64,000 nt of DNA from Bacteroidaceae bacterium (GTDB lineage Bacteria; Bacteroidota; Bacteroidia; Bacteroidales; Bacteroidaceae), in the NCBI GenBank assembly GCA_017483765.1, contig JAFUVE010000031.1, positions 1-64,000 of the forward strand, given 5' to 3'. The position numbers and the translations under genes were made by a program. The number at the start of each line of letters is the position of its first letter. Positions within the stretch are counted from its first letter, which is position 1. This document shows, piece by piece, positions 40,964 through 50,325 of this stretch. The notes below the pieces were generated by a model that ran no database searches, was not told the DNA's origin, and saw only the letters and a program-made list of their open reading frames with translations.

Positions 40964-43900
40964 ATGAAACATTTTACACAAAACTTACGATGGCTCTTTG
41001 TGAGCCTTATGCTCGTCATGGGCGTAGAATGTGCGTGGGCGGAGACGGTTACTTATGCCATATCTTCCAAAAACACACTTTCTCCCACTGGAACGGCACC
41101 AGAAGGATCGACTGCCACTTTGGTTGAGACTTATAGTACGTCTAAACAGATGACTGCTGACAACAGCCAGACACTTACATTAAGTGGATTTCAAGGCTGC
41201 ACTATTTCCAACATAACACTGAGTATGCGCTCCAACAAAAGTAGTGGTGCCGGAAAACTGTCTTATTCAACAGATGGCGGTGAGAATTACACCTATCTTG
41301 CCGGTTCTGCTCCAGCAGGAGTCGCTTTCAATACGAGTGACTGGCATGATGGTTGGTCAACCTCTTATGTTGATGTCTCTAAAGACGTTGAAATAGAAGC
41401 CACTTCTTCTGATTTAATAATCAAAATTGAGGCGACCGAAAATTCCCTTTATTGCGAGTCATACAAAATTACCTACACGAATAATTCATCAGCGGCCACA
41501 ACCACCACAATTGACGCATCGGGTATTACCAACACCGACGTTTACACAAGTACTGCTGCCGGTACCTTGTCCGCCACTGTTACATCAGGTGGGAATCCAA
41601 TTAGCGGTGCTACAGTTACGTGGACATCCAGTAATGAAAATGTTGCAATTGTCGCCAGCGACGGTATGGTTACTTTAGTGGGAGCCGGAACCACGGCAAT
41701 AACAGCATCTTACGCAGGAGAGTCGGGAACTTACAGGTCTTCTTCCGACACATACGACTTGACAGTTACAAGTTCTGCTCCGACAAACCAATTGGTAACA
41801 GTGGATGCTACGACAGGCGACATCACATTCCTGTTCAACGATACGGGTTGGGGATTGCCGGAAGGAAGCGATAATAGGACTTCTGAAATAAACAGTTACA
41901 CGAATAGTGGCTACACCATTACCCTTTGTGGCAGCGCACAAAACGGCTATTACTACTATGGTTACTTGCTGATGGGTAAGAGCGGTGCATATCTCCAGTT
42001 GCCTGCTTTCGATTTCGATGTGGAGCGTATAGAAGTGACTGGTACAGGCACAGCTTCGACAAACGTCGGTCAAAACATCTATGTGGGTGATGAACCTGTA
42101 AGTACTGCGACAACGGGTGCAAAGAATGTCACCAACTCATACACAATCGCACCAGGATATCAGGCTGCAGGTAATATTTATAAGTTGCAGGTTACATCTG
42201 CCCATAACACTCAGATTACCCAGATTAAGGTAATCAAGAAGAACACTGCCCCGTCTTTGACCTTCTCTGCGGCAAGTGCAAGTGTTCATGTTGGAGAGAC
42301 TTTCACCCAGGAAGTCAATGCCTACAACACAGGCGAGAACACCATCACATACACAACCAGCAATGCTGAGATTGCAACTGTTGATGAAAACGGTGTGGTA
42401 ACTGGTGTGGCAGAAGGAACTGTCACCATCACCGCATCTGTCACCGTTGACGTAACAGAATACACTGCCACATACGAGCTGACAGTGAATAAGAATGACC
42501 CTGAGCTGTCTTTCGAAACCGCTGTCGTCACCATCACGGAGAGCGAGACTTACGCAGGTCAGACAGTAACAAAACCGTCGGATATCACAGACGATGAAAT
42601 CACTTACAGCAGCAACAATGCGGCAGTGGCAACGGTAGATGCAGCAACGGGAGCCATCACGCTTGCAGGTGGTATTGGGTCTGCAACGATAACAGCCTCT
42701 TTTGCCGGCAATGCCAAATACAATGCGGCAAATGCCACATACACCCTCAAGGTGACAGAAGCAAGCGCGGTTTCAGGCGACTATGTGAAGATTACAAGCA
42801 CAGACGACCTTACAGACGGTGAATACCTGATTGTATATGAAGACGGACCAGTGGCATTTGATGGTGGACTTACTACTTTGGATGGCACTGGAAATAACAT
42901 CAGTGTGACAATTGACACAGAGAGTTCTCCATACACAATCGAGGCTACAGAAACTGTTGATGCCGCAACCTTTACGATAACAGCCATCGATGGTGGATAT
43001 TCCATTCTTAGCGCAAGTGGTTATTATATTGGAAGAAGTGCCACAAGCAATGGCCTCAACGCAAGTACCAGTTATTCAGGTGACTATCTAAATACTATAA
43101 CTTTTGATAATGGAAACGTAGTTATCAAAGGAAAATCAGGAAATGTATTGCGATATAACAAGACTTCTGGTCAAGAGCGTTTCCGTTATTTCGGAAGTGG
43201 TCAACAAGCAATCCAGCTCTATAAGAAGTCAACTTCATCTGTAACTGTCGCTACTCCGACTATTTCCCCTGAGACTGGCACTTATACAGAACGCCCTCAG
43301 ACTGTGACGATCTCTTGCTCTACGGTTCCGGCAGCAGGCGAGACATTGAAGATCTACTACACAACCAACGGTAGCAACCCGACAACCAGCAGCACTCAGT
43401 ACACAGCTTCCTTCAGTATTAAAAGAAACACCACAGTGAAGGCAATCGCGGTGCTGACAAAAGAAGGTACGAACTACACAAGCCGCGTGGCATCCAGTGT
43501 CATCACAATGAAAGTGAATGCACCTGTATTCTCACCGGCCACAGGAACCAGTTTCGATTCGGACTACAATGTTTCGATTTCTGCTGACCTCGGCCTGACA
43601 ATCTACTATATCACTCAGGACAACAAGATTTTCAAGTCTTCCACAGGTAAGACAGCAACCTACTCGGAAAGTACCGGTGAGCTCGTCTCAACAGCGATGG
43701 CATATAGCGGTGCCTTGACTTTCGGACAGTCGATGATGGTTACGGCTATCTGTATGGATGCCGACGGAAATCTCTCCGACCCGGTAACGGCACAATACAC
43801 TTACACGGGAAAGGTGGTTCCCCCCTACTATTCATCTTTCTCTGCATCAGAAGGCGACTTCGTTGTCACTCAGACAGCGGATGAAAACACCATCACCGGC

Positions 43901-45211
43901 AATGGTGCCCCAGAGTGGAAGATGAATTCCAATACCGGTGCCTCCGCTATTGCAAACTGGGGTGAAGAACGTTATTATATGTATGTACGCGGCACAAGTG
44001 GCAACACCAATCAAGACCGTACCCGTTGGTATGGTACTGCCGACCTCACCAGTCCGTTCATCGACCTGACAGACAAGTCACAAGCCACATTCAGTTTCAT
44101 ACATGCCGGCCACCATTTCTATGCTGACCCGAACACAAGCGCAAGCGCCACAGACAACACTTTAGAAACTACTCTGAGCGAAAGCACGGCAGGAAGCGCT
44201 GTCCGCACGTCATGTCATGTGTATATTGACGACTATGGAACAGACGGAGTGAGCCTGATCAGTTCAACAGACGTTTCTGATGACGTAAACTGGTTTGAGC
44301 AGGCATTCAGGAATGATATCGCTTCTTCAAGCAACCCAAGACAACTCGCTTCCAGCTCTACTACAAGCCGTAGCGGTTCTTTCCCTCGTGCCAACTCTGG
44401 TGATATCAGCCTTGCCACATATCAAGACCACATCATCAAGATTCGTTTCTCCTATGCTTCCACACCGGAATCCTACGGCACCTGGAACATCGATCAGGTT
44501 ACAATCAACGCAGTCGATGTGGAAGAACTGGAGATGAATGAAAGAGGATGGACCACATACGTGTTCGACCACGATATCGACGCTTATGCCACGACTCAGA
44601 ACTATATCAGCGGTGGCGAGGAGACCCTTCAAATCTACAAAGTGACGGAATTCGACTTCGACGAGGTGGTTCTCCAACAGCTTGGCAAATTTGAGGAATA
44701 TACAACAGAAAACAACAGCGAACGTTATATTCCTGCCAAGACCCCGGTCATTATCCACGGACCGGCAAGTGAGACCATCAGTTTCGAGAAATACACCGCA
44801 CCGTCGATGCTTCCAACGGTGAAGAACAACCTGCTCATCGGATCCCTCTCTCCCAATCTGGCAGTAGCCCCTGTTGGCAGTGGCATCCGCTACTTCGTCT
44901 TGCAGTGGAAGACAGAGACTGAAGAGCCTTACTTCAACAAAGTGAAGGAGGGCCGGGAGATTCCTGACCACAAAGCCTACTTGAACGGTGCTGACGAGAT
45001 TGGAATGGTTTCCACAAAGACCAACTCTGTCAAGGGTATATATGTCATGGGTGGCGACGATTATGATGAGGCGACTGGCATTATCAACCATACAGAAGAT
45101 GCTGGCACAGTGCTTGGCAATGAGTGGTTCACAATCCAGGGTGTGCGCATCGAACGTCCAACTGTCAGTGGTATATATATCAACAACGGCAAGAAAGTGT
45201 ATGTTAAATAA
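40964..45211 (+). CDS. Large secreted multidomain protein with Ig-like (BIG2) domains
   Basis: 1415 residues with a signal peptide ending AWA (residue 26). A beta-sandwich comes first (about 27-175), then BIG2-type Ig-like domains at about 178-268, 430-510 and 512-600 (motifs ITYTTSNAEIATVDENGVV, GTVTITAS, ITYSSNNAAVATVDAATG). A lectin-like segment (600-760) and a chitobiase C-terminal-type domain (about 765-850: IYYTTNGSNPTTSSTQYTA) follow. A large beta domain (950-1180) and a C-terminal tail ending GIYINNGKKVYVK complete it. No catalytic domain is recognisable. It is probably a surface adhesin or glycan-binding protein exported and anchored through its tail. The gene is followed by a hairpin and a 56-residue gene. 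Confidence 0.8.
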   Translation: MKHFTQNLRWLFVSLMLVMGVECAWAETVTYAISSKNTLSPTGTAPEGSTATLVETYSTSKQMTADNSQTLTLSGFQGCTISNITLSMRSNKSSGAGKLSYSTDGGENYTYLAGSAPAGVAFNTSDWHDGWSTSYVDVSKDVEIEATSSDLIIKIEATENSLYCESYKITYTNNSSAATTTTIDASGITNTDVYTSTAAGTLSATVTSGGNPISGATVTWTSSNENVAIVASDGMVTLVGAGTTAITASYAGESGTYRSSSDTYDLTVTSSAPTNQLVTVDATTGDITFLFNDTGWGLPEGSDNRTSEINSYTNSGYTITLCGSAQNGYYYYGYLLMGKSGAYLQLPAFDFDVERIEVTGTGTASTNVGQNIYVGDEPVSTATTGAKNVTNSYTIAPGYQAAGNIYKLQVTSAHNTQITQIKVIKKNTAPSLTFSAASASVHVGETFTQEVNAYNTGENTITYTTSNAEIATVDENGVVTGVAEGTVTITASVTVDVTEYTATYELTVNKNDPELSFETAVVTITESETYAGQTVTKPSDITDDEITYSSNNAAVATVDAATGAITLAGGIGSATITASFAGNAKYNAANATYTLKVTEASAVSGDYVKITSTDDLTDGEYLIVYEDGPVAFDGGLTTLDGTGNNISVTIDTESSPYTIEATETVDAATFTITAIDGGYSILSASGYYIGRSATSNGLNASTSYSGDYLNTITFDNGNVVIKGKSGNVLRYNKTSGQERFRYFGSGQQAIQLYKKSTSSVTVATPTISPETGTYTERPQTVTISCSTVPAAGETLKIYYTTNGSNPTTSSTQYTASFSIKRNTTVKAIAVLTKEGTNYTSRVASSVITMKVNAPVFSPATGTSFDSDYNVSISADLGLTIYYITQDNKIFKSSTGKTATYSESTGELVSTAMAYSGALTFGQSMMVTAICMDADGNLSDPVTAQYTYTGKVVPPYYSSFSASEGDFVVTQTADENTITGNGAPEWKMNSNTGASAIANWGEERYYMYVRGTSGNTNQDRTRWYGTADLTSPFIDLTDKSQATFSFIHAGHHFYADPNTSASATDNTLETTLSESTAGSAVRTSCHVYIDDYGTDGVSLISSTDVSDDVNWFEQAFRNDIASSSNPRQLASSSTTSRSGSFPRANSGDISLATYQDHIIKIRFSYASTPESYGTWNIDQVTINAVDVEELEMNERGWTTYVFDHDIDAYATTQNYISGGEETLQIYKVTEFDFDEVVLQQLGKFEEYTTENNSERYIPAKTPVIIHGPASETISFEKYTAPSMLPTVKNNLLIGSLSPNLAVAPVGSGIRYFVLQWKTETEEPYFNKVKEGREIPDHKAYLNGADEIGMVSTKTNSVKGIYVMGGDDYDEATGIINHTEDAGTVLGNEWFTIQGVRIERPTVSGIYINNGKKVYVK

Positions 45212-45242
45212 TTTTATTTTTACTGTAAATATAAACATGGTG

Positions 45243-45266
45243 GTCCCGGATGGACTCGTCCGGGAC
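45243..45266 (+). terminator. Hairpin between the surface protein and small gene
   Basis: GTCCCGGA (45243-45250) and TCCGGGAC (45259-45266). There is no T-run after it, so read-through into the small gene is likely; it may set the relative level of the two products. Confidence 0.5.
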
Positions 45267-45307
45267 TGCCTTCATAAGGTATGATAAAAAAGTAGAAAGA
45301 AAGGATT

Positions 45308-45478
45308 ATGAAAAAGATATATAAAGCACCGATAACAGAAACATGTCAGTATCCGTCTGACATTATGCTTGTGAAGGAAAGCATCCCGAATGACGACCCG
45401 ATACTCGGCAAAGAACGCGAAGACGATGTGGAAATGCCACCGGAGCCGGAGGACCACTGGTCAAAAGGTCTGTGGTAA
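45308..45478 (+). CDS. 56-residue small protein (KKxYxxP type)
   Basis: An ATG-TAA frame of 56 codons, starting MKKIYKAPITETCQYPSDIM and ending DHWSKGLW, with a very acidic Pro/Glu/Asp C-terminal half. The KKxYxxP start is common among small orphan proteins of Bacteroidetes, whose role is unknown. It has no signal peptide or membrane helix. It lies between two hairpins, so it can be transcribed with the upstream 1415-residue gene. Coding nature is inferred from the N-terminal pattern, context and terminator position. Confidence 0.6.
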   Translation: MKKIYKAPITETCQYPSDIMLVKESIPNDDPILGKEREDDVEMPPEPEDHWSKGLW

Positions 45479-45500
45479 GTCTCACGTTACCTACATACGA

Positions 45501-45537
45501 TAAAGGGGCTGTGCAAGATTGAAGCACAGCCCCTTTA
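45501..45537. terminator. Bidirectional terminator
   Basis: A 14-bp perfect stem (TAAAGGGGCTGTGC with GCACAGCCCCTTTA) and a 9-base loop, flanked by T-rich sequence on the + strand. It lies between the converging small gene and the FMN/4Fe-4S gene. Confidence 0.85.
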
Positions 45538-45552
45538 TTATGTTTTTTCTTT

Positions 45553-46665
45553 TCAGAACCGGTCCTCGGCCGTCTTCATAAGCGATCCGGTGGGGCAGAT
45601 GAAGCGGCAGTAGGGCCGTGGGATGAAAATGCTCAGGAGGGTGCAGACGATGGCCAGCACAATGACCACCCAGGAGGCGGCCTGGAAGATGAACGCCGTG
45701 AAGAACTCATAGTTGATCCAGTCGAAATAGATGCCACTCACCATCAGGCCCATTAATACGATCCATAGGATGCGCCGGAACCAGTTCAGGGCCTGCAAGG
45801 TTCCTTTCGACAACTTCCATTTCTTTTTGCTCAGCTTCCCGGCCAAGTCCTGAAGCGAACCGAACGGGCATACGTTCGTGCAGTAGTAGGCTTTCTTACC
45901 GAACAAAGGATAGACAAACGCGGTGATGAGCATGATGATGGGAATCAGGTCCACCCACCAGTCCATGCCGTTGGACAGCGCACGCAGGAACATCGTGTAG
46001 TTCAGGAATGTGCCGCACCAGAAACCGAGCACGCCCACGTTGAGCAGGAGCTGGATGGTGCGGAAGGTCTTGCTCTTGAAAAACAACGGGATCAAGGCCG
46101 CCATCAACACCACGATAAGACCGATGATGCTCTTTGCCGACAAGTCCATATTGCCCATGCCGGAGAAGGCGTCACCGTTTCCGTCGGAGTCTGGCATGTG
46201 GGCCACGGTATACGACAGGCCCTCCCTGATGTTCGTCATGATGGCGTTCGAAGAGAACGTGGCACCACTGACGGCATCAACCTGAAGTTGCAAACCCTCT
46301 TCCAGCGTCTTGCCTCTCCATTCCGCGATAATCACTTTTGCCTCGTCGAAAAACTCAGGGGTCTCGTCGTTGGCCAGTGCTTTCAAATCAACAATCTTGC
46401 CGTCCTGGATTTTGATTTCCATCGGAACGGGCCCGGCATAGCCGTCCACGTCACGGCAAAGGCTGGTGGTGTTCACCACAATCGTGCCGTCGTCTTCAGT
46501 CTGAAGCACTTCTGCACCGGCGCCAGCCAGGCTGTCGGTTGTCAACTCTGTCTTACTCTCGCCTCCTATTTTTTGGCCCAGGAGCTTGCCGTTCTTCTGG
46601 ATGGCTGCTACGGCCATCACGGCGATGCATATCAGCAGCATCACGATTTGTCGGATTCTCTTCAT
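45553..46665 (-). CDS. FMN-binding, 4Fe-4S membrane electron-transfer protein
   Basis: 370 residues. The N-terminal anchor is followed by an extracytoplasmic FMN-binding domain with the covalent flavinylation motif SGAT (133-136, flavin expected on T136). Several membrane helices (about 178-350) and two CxxxCP motifs of NapH/NosR type (C262/C266 and C353/C357) follow. The layout resembles RnfG/NosR-like systems that pass electrons across the membrane to flavins. Only two Cys pairs are visible, fewer than the eight cysteines needed for two full 4Fe-4S clusters, so the cluster number is unclear. It is a single-gene transcript; the flavin transferase (ApbE) is not in this window. Confidence 0.85.
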   Translation of the reverse strand: MKRIRQIVMLLICIAVMAVAAIQKNGKLLGQKIGGESKTELTTDSLAGAGAEVLQTEDDGTIVVNTTSLCRDVDGYAGPVPMEIKIQDGKIVDLKALANDETPEFFDEAKVIIAEWRGKTLEEGLQLQVDAVSGATFSSNAIMTNIREGLSYTVAHMPDSDGNGDAFSGMGNMDLSAKSIIGLIVVLMAALIPLFFKSKTFRTIQLLLNVGVLGFWCGTFLNYTMFLRALSNGMDWWVDLIPIIMLITAFVYPLFGKKAYYCTNVCPFGSLQDLAGKLSKKKWKLSKGTLQALNWFRRILWIVLMGLMVSGIYFDWINYEFFTAFIFQAASWVVIVLAIVCTLLSIFIPRPYCRFICPTGSLMKTAEDRF

Positions 46666-46700
46666 ATATATAAATATTGGCTTTCTCGCTTTTCGGGCAA

Positions 46701-46731
46701 CAAATTTAGGAATTTATTTTCATTTCTCAGA
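46701..46731 (-). promoter_or_regulatory. Promoter of the FMN/4Fe-4S gene
   Basis: On the minus strand TCTG (46728-46731), 19 bases, TAAATTTG (46701-46708); the -33 element deviates by one base from TTTG. Confidence 0.65.
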
Positions 46732-47116
46732 ATCATTCATGAAAAAAGCCCTTTTGCCCATGCATAATCCTCGGATGAAACACTGCTCTTTTTGACTGCC
46801 AAGAAACGGTGCTGGTTTAGTGTAATAATCCGAAAATGTGTGTGATAACAGCCTGTGGAAACATTTTTGCACAACTTTGAAAACATTTTTACATTATTGA
46901 ATATGATACGCGTACACTTAAAGAAACAATTATTAACTTTTGTTCGGTTTTTTTGTGATAATTTTGTACCGTCGAAAAATAGCCGACGAAAACGCTTCTT
47001 TTCTGACTGATTGCAATGGTTAGACTTCGGCAGAAACCGCTTTTGACTACTAACACGTCCGACACAATAATAACACGAAAATATTTCTATTAATTACTAA
47101 CTAAAAATTCAAACTA
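46732..47116 (+). promoter_or_regulatory. Upstream region and leader of the PUL susC gene
   Basis: No gene is supported here. A -7 box TAATTTTG at 46959-46966 is clear, but the nearest TTTG is 16 bases upstream instead of 19-20, which suggests an activator-dependent promoter. The predicted leader is about 145 bases and starts with a CGTCG/CGACG stem-loop. No regulator gene (hybrid two-component, SusR or sigma/anti-sigma) is adjacent. Confidence 0.5.
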
Positions 47117-50100
47117 ATGAGAAAGACGTTTCTTTTCAAAGTTGCAGTGATAGCGCTTTTCCTGCTCTTCCCTGCAATGAATGTGATGCAAGCGGGCTTA
47201 ATCTCTGCACGTGCAATCAAGGGTACGGTGGTTGATGCGGCTAACGACGAGCCGCTCATCGCTGCTTCCGTACAGGTTGAAGGCACATCGAAGGGAATGA
47301 TGACCGACATGAACGGTAACTTCACCCTTGATGTCAACGACGGAGAGACGCTTGTAGTGACTTACGTCGGCTATGTCACCCAGCGGATTACAATCCAGGG
47401 ACAGACAAACCTGACCATTCGAATGGTGGAAGACTCACAGCTGCTCAACGAGGTGGTGGTAGTGGGTTACGGCACGATGCAGAAAAAACTCGTCACTGGA
47501 GCCACCATCCAGGTTAAAGGTGAGGATGTGCAGAAACTGAACACCACCTCGCCCCTGCAGGCACTTCAGGGACAGACACCGGGTATGGCCATCGTCTCCA
47601 CTTCCGGACAGCCGGGTGAGGGCATGAAGGTCACAATCCGTGGTCTCGGTACGACCGGAGACTCAGGTCCTCTCTACATCATCGATGGTGTCCGCGGTGA
47701 CATCAGCACCGTCAACCCTGCCGACATCGAACGTATTGACGTGCTCAAGGACGCAGCCAGTGCTGCCATCTACGGTAGCCAGTCTGCCAACGGTGTCGTG
47801 CTCGTGACGACCAAGAACGGTAAGGACGGTAAGGCTGTCGTTTCGTTCGACGGATATATCGGATGGCAGAACGTGGCTCGTAAGGCGAAGATGCTCAACT
47901 CGAAGCAGTACATGGCCATCATGGACGAGCAGAACGTCAACTCGGGCAGCACACCTTACGACTGGACAAGCTACACCAGCATCTACGACAAGGACGGCAA
48001 AGTATATGACACCGACTGGGTGGACCAGATGTTCAAGGACAACGCCAAGCAGCAGAGCTACACCATCGGTGTAACGGGTGGAAACGCAAAGAACACCTAT
48101 GCTCTCTCTCTCGGATACATGAGCCAGGAAGGTATCATCGGTGGCAGCAAGGTAAGTAACTATGAGCGCTACAACTTCAGACTCAATGCCGACCAGGACA
48201 TCATCGAGAACTTCCTCAAGGTTGGTGAGCAGGTCAGCTTCGTCTACGACAAGAAACGGGGTATCAGCGTCGGCAACCAGTACAACAACACGCTGCGCAG
48301 TGCATTCGGAACCAGCCCGCTCGCACCAGTCTACAGCGACAACAACATCTACGACAGCCCGTATAACGACACGAGCAACAGCGACTGGTACAATGCGGAC
48401 GGCAACCCCTATGGTGCCATGATGACTACGGTGAACAACAAGTCGAAGAACGCCTATTTCTCTGGCAACGTATATGCTGAGATGCAGCTTATCAAGGACC
48501 TCAAGTTCCGCACCACTTTTGGAGCGCGCTACACTTCAACAGACTACCGCAGCTTCACTCCGCTCTACCACTTCTCCATCTACTCTTTCAACGACACCCG
48601 CACCTCGGCTGCTCAGAGCAAGAATGACGGATGGGAACTCACATGGACCAACACCTTAAATTATAAGTTTGACCTCGCCAGCGACCATCACTTCGACGCG
48701 TTGCTCGGTATGGAGTCCTACCGCACAGAGGGTTCCTCACTCTATGCCGCCAACGGATACCTCCGCGACGGCTTCGACTCATGGAAATATGCCTACGTGA
48801 GCAACGGTACGGCACAGAGCACAGAGGACGGGCTCAGCGCAAGCGGAACTCCTTGGGACGAGACCCGCATGATGAGCTACTTCGGACGTCTCAGCTGGAA
48901 CTACAACGAGAAGTACATGGCTACGGCAACACTCCGTGCCGACGGTTCCAGCCGATTCGCGAAAGGTCACAGATGGGGTTGGTTCCCTTCAGTCAGCGCA
49001 GGATGGATCATCTCCAATGAGAACTGGTACAAGCCAGTAGCCAGCTTCATGGACTACTTCAAACTCAGAGCCAGCTGGGGACAGGTGGGTAACCAGAACA
49101 TCGGTAACTACATGTACTCCGCTCCCGTCTCTTTCTCCAACCGCTACTACAACTTCGGCACCACGCTCGGCAGCGCGGCCGACCAATGGGGTTCTTATGT
49201 CAGCCGTCTGGCAAACGAGGACATCACATGGGAAACATCTGAGCAATGGGACCTCGGATTCGACGCACGCTTCTTCAACAGCAAGCTCAACATGACATTC
49301 GACTGGTACTACAAGACGACGAAGGACTGGCTCGTTCAGCCGCCTATTCTCGCCACCGTCGGAACAGGTGCACCTTATATTAATGGTGGCGACGTGAAGA
49401 ACGTTGGTATCGAGCTCGGACTCGGATGGAGAGACCACATCGGAAAGGACTTCAACTACTATGTAAACGCCAACTTCGCATACAACCACAACAAGGTGGG
49501 CAACATACCGAACGAGGATGGAATCATCCACGGACAGACCAACATGCTATACGACAACTCGGGCGAGTTCTATCGCGCAAGCAACGGTGAGCCTATCGGA
49601 TACTTCTGGGGCTACAAGACAGCCGGGCTCTTCCAGAACGAACAGGAAATCTACGACTGGATCGCCGCTGGAAACGGTGTGCTGCAGTCAGACGTGAAGC
49701 CGGGTGACGTCAAATACTACGACATCAACCACGACGGACAAATCAACGACGCCGACAAAGTCAACCTCGGTAACGGTATGCCGAGCTGGACTTACGGATT
49801 CTCACTCGGATTTGACTGGAAAAACTTCGACTTCTCAGTCACTGCAAACGGACTGGCCGGATACAAGATCGTGCAGAGCTACCGCAACGTAGGCTCGACT
49901 ACGGCAAACTACACCACTGAGATCCTGAAACGATGGACGGGTGAGGGAACATCTAACAAGATTCCACGTGTCACCAACACCAACATCAACTACCAGTTCT
50001 CCGACCTCTTCCTCCACAAGGGAGACTTCCTCCGCTTGTCGAACCTCACTATCGGATATGACTTCGCAGACCTCATGGCTTGCAAGTACATCAGCCAGTG

Positions 50101-50260
50101 CAGACTCTACTTCCAGATTCAGAACCTCTTCACTCTCACCAAGTACAACGGAATGGACCCTGAAATCGGTTACGGTATGGACGGATGGGTTTCGGGTATC
50201 GACCTCGGATACTATCCGCGTCCTCGCACTTTCCTCGTGGGAGTCAACCTCAAGTTCTAA
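47117..50260 (+). CDS. SusC/RagA-family TonB-dependent outer membrane transporter
   Basis: 1047 residues; it imports oligosaccharides across the outer membrane with the SusD partner. After the signal peptide comes a carboxypeptidase-D-like regulatory domain (IKGTVVDAANDEPLIAASVQ, about 35-110), then the SusC signature NEVVVVGYGTMQKK (about 113-127). The plug domain (GLGTTGDSGPLYIIDGVRG; IDVLKDAASAAIYGSQSANG) and a long beta-barrel ending LVGVNLKF follow. There is no N-terminal STN domain, so it is not itself tied to an anti-sigma factor. It is first in the PUL; susD follows after 65 bases. Confidence 0.96.
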   Translation: MRKTFLFKVAVIALFLLFPAMNVMQAGLISARAIKGTVVDAANDEPLIAASVQVEGTSKGMMTDMNGNFTLDVNDGETLVVTYVGYVTQRITIQGQTNLTIRMVEDSQLLNEVVVVGYGTMQKKLVTGATIQVKGEDVQKLNTTSPLQALQGQTPGMAIVSTSGQPGEGMKVTIRGLGTTGDSGPLYIIDGVRGDISTVNPADIERIDVLKDAASAAIYGSQSANGVVLVTTKNGKDGKAVVSFDGYIGWQNVARKAKMLNSKQYMAIMDEQNVNSGSTPYDWTSYTSIYDKDGKVYDTDWVDQMFKDNAKQQSYTIGVTGGNAKNTYALSLGYMSQEGIIGGSKVSNYERYNFRLNADQDIIENFLKVGEQVSFVYDKKRGISVGNQYNNTLRSAFGTSPLAPVYSDNNIYDSPYNDTSNSDWYNADGNPYGAMMTTVNNKSKNAYFSGNVYAEMQLIKDLKFRTTFGARYTSTDYRSFTPLYHFSIYSFNDTRTSAAQSKNDGWELTWTNTLNYKFDLASDHHFDALLGMESYRTEGSSLYAANGYLRDGFDSWKYAYVSNGTAQSTEDGLSASGTPWDETRMMSYFGRLSWNYNEKYMATATLRADGSSRFAKGHRWGWFPSVSAGWIISNENWYKPVASFMDYFKLRASWGQVGNQNIGNYMYSAPVSFSNRYYNFGTTLGSAADQWGSYVSRLANEDITWETSEQWDLGFDARFFNSKLNMTFDWYYKTTKDWLVQPPILATVGTGAPYINGGDVKNVGIELGLGWRDHIGKDFNYYVNANFAYNHNKVGNIPNEDGIIHGQTNMLYDNSGEFYRASNGEPIGYFWGYKTAGLFQNEQEIYDWIAAGNGVLQSDVKPGDVKYYDINHDGQINDADKVNLGNGMPSWTYGFSLGFDWKNFDFSVTANGLAGYKIVQSYRNVGSTTANYTTEILKRWTGEGTSNKIPRVTNTNINYQFSDLFLHKGDFLRLSNLTIGYDFADLMACKYISQCRLYFQIQNLFTLTKYNGMDPEIGYGMDGWVSGIDLGYYPRPRTFLVGVNLKF

Positions 50261-50325
50261 TCCAAGATTCTGTATGAATAAGAAATCAACGATTATGTTA
50301 TACCTTTTATAATAAAGAAGCAATT

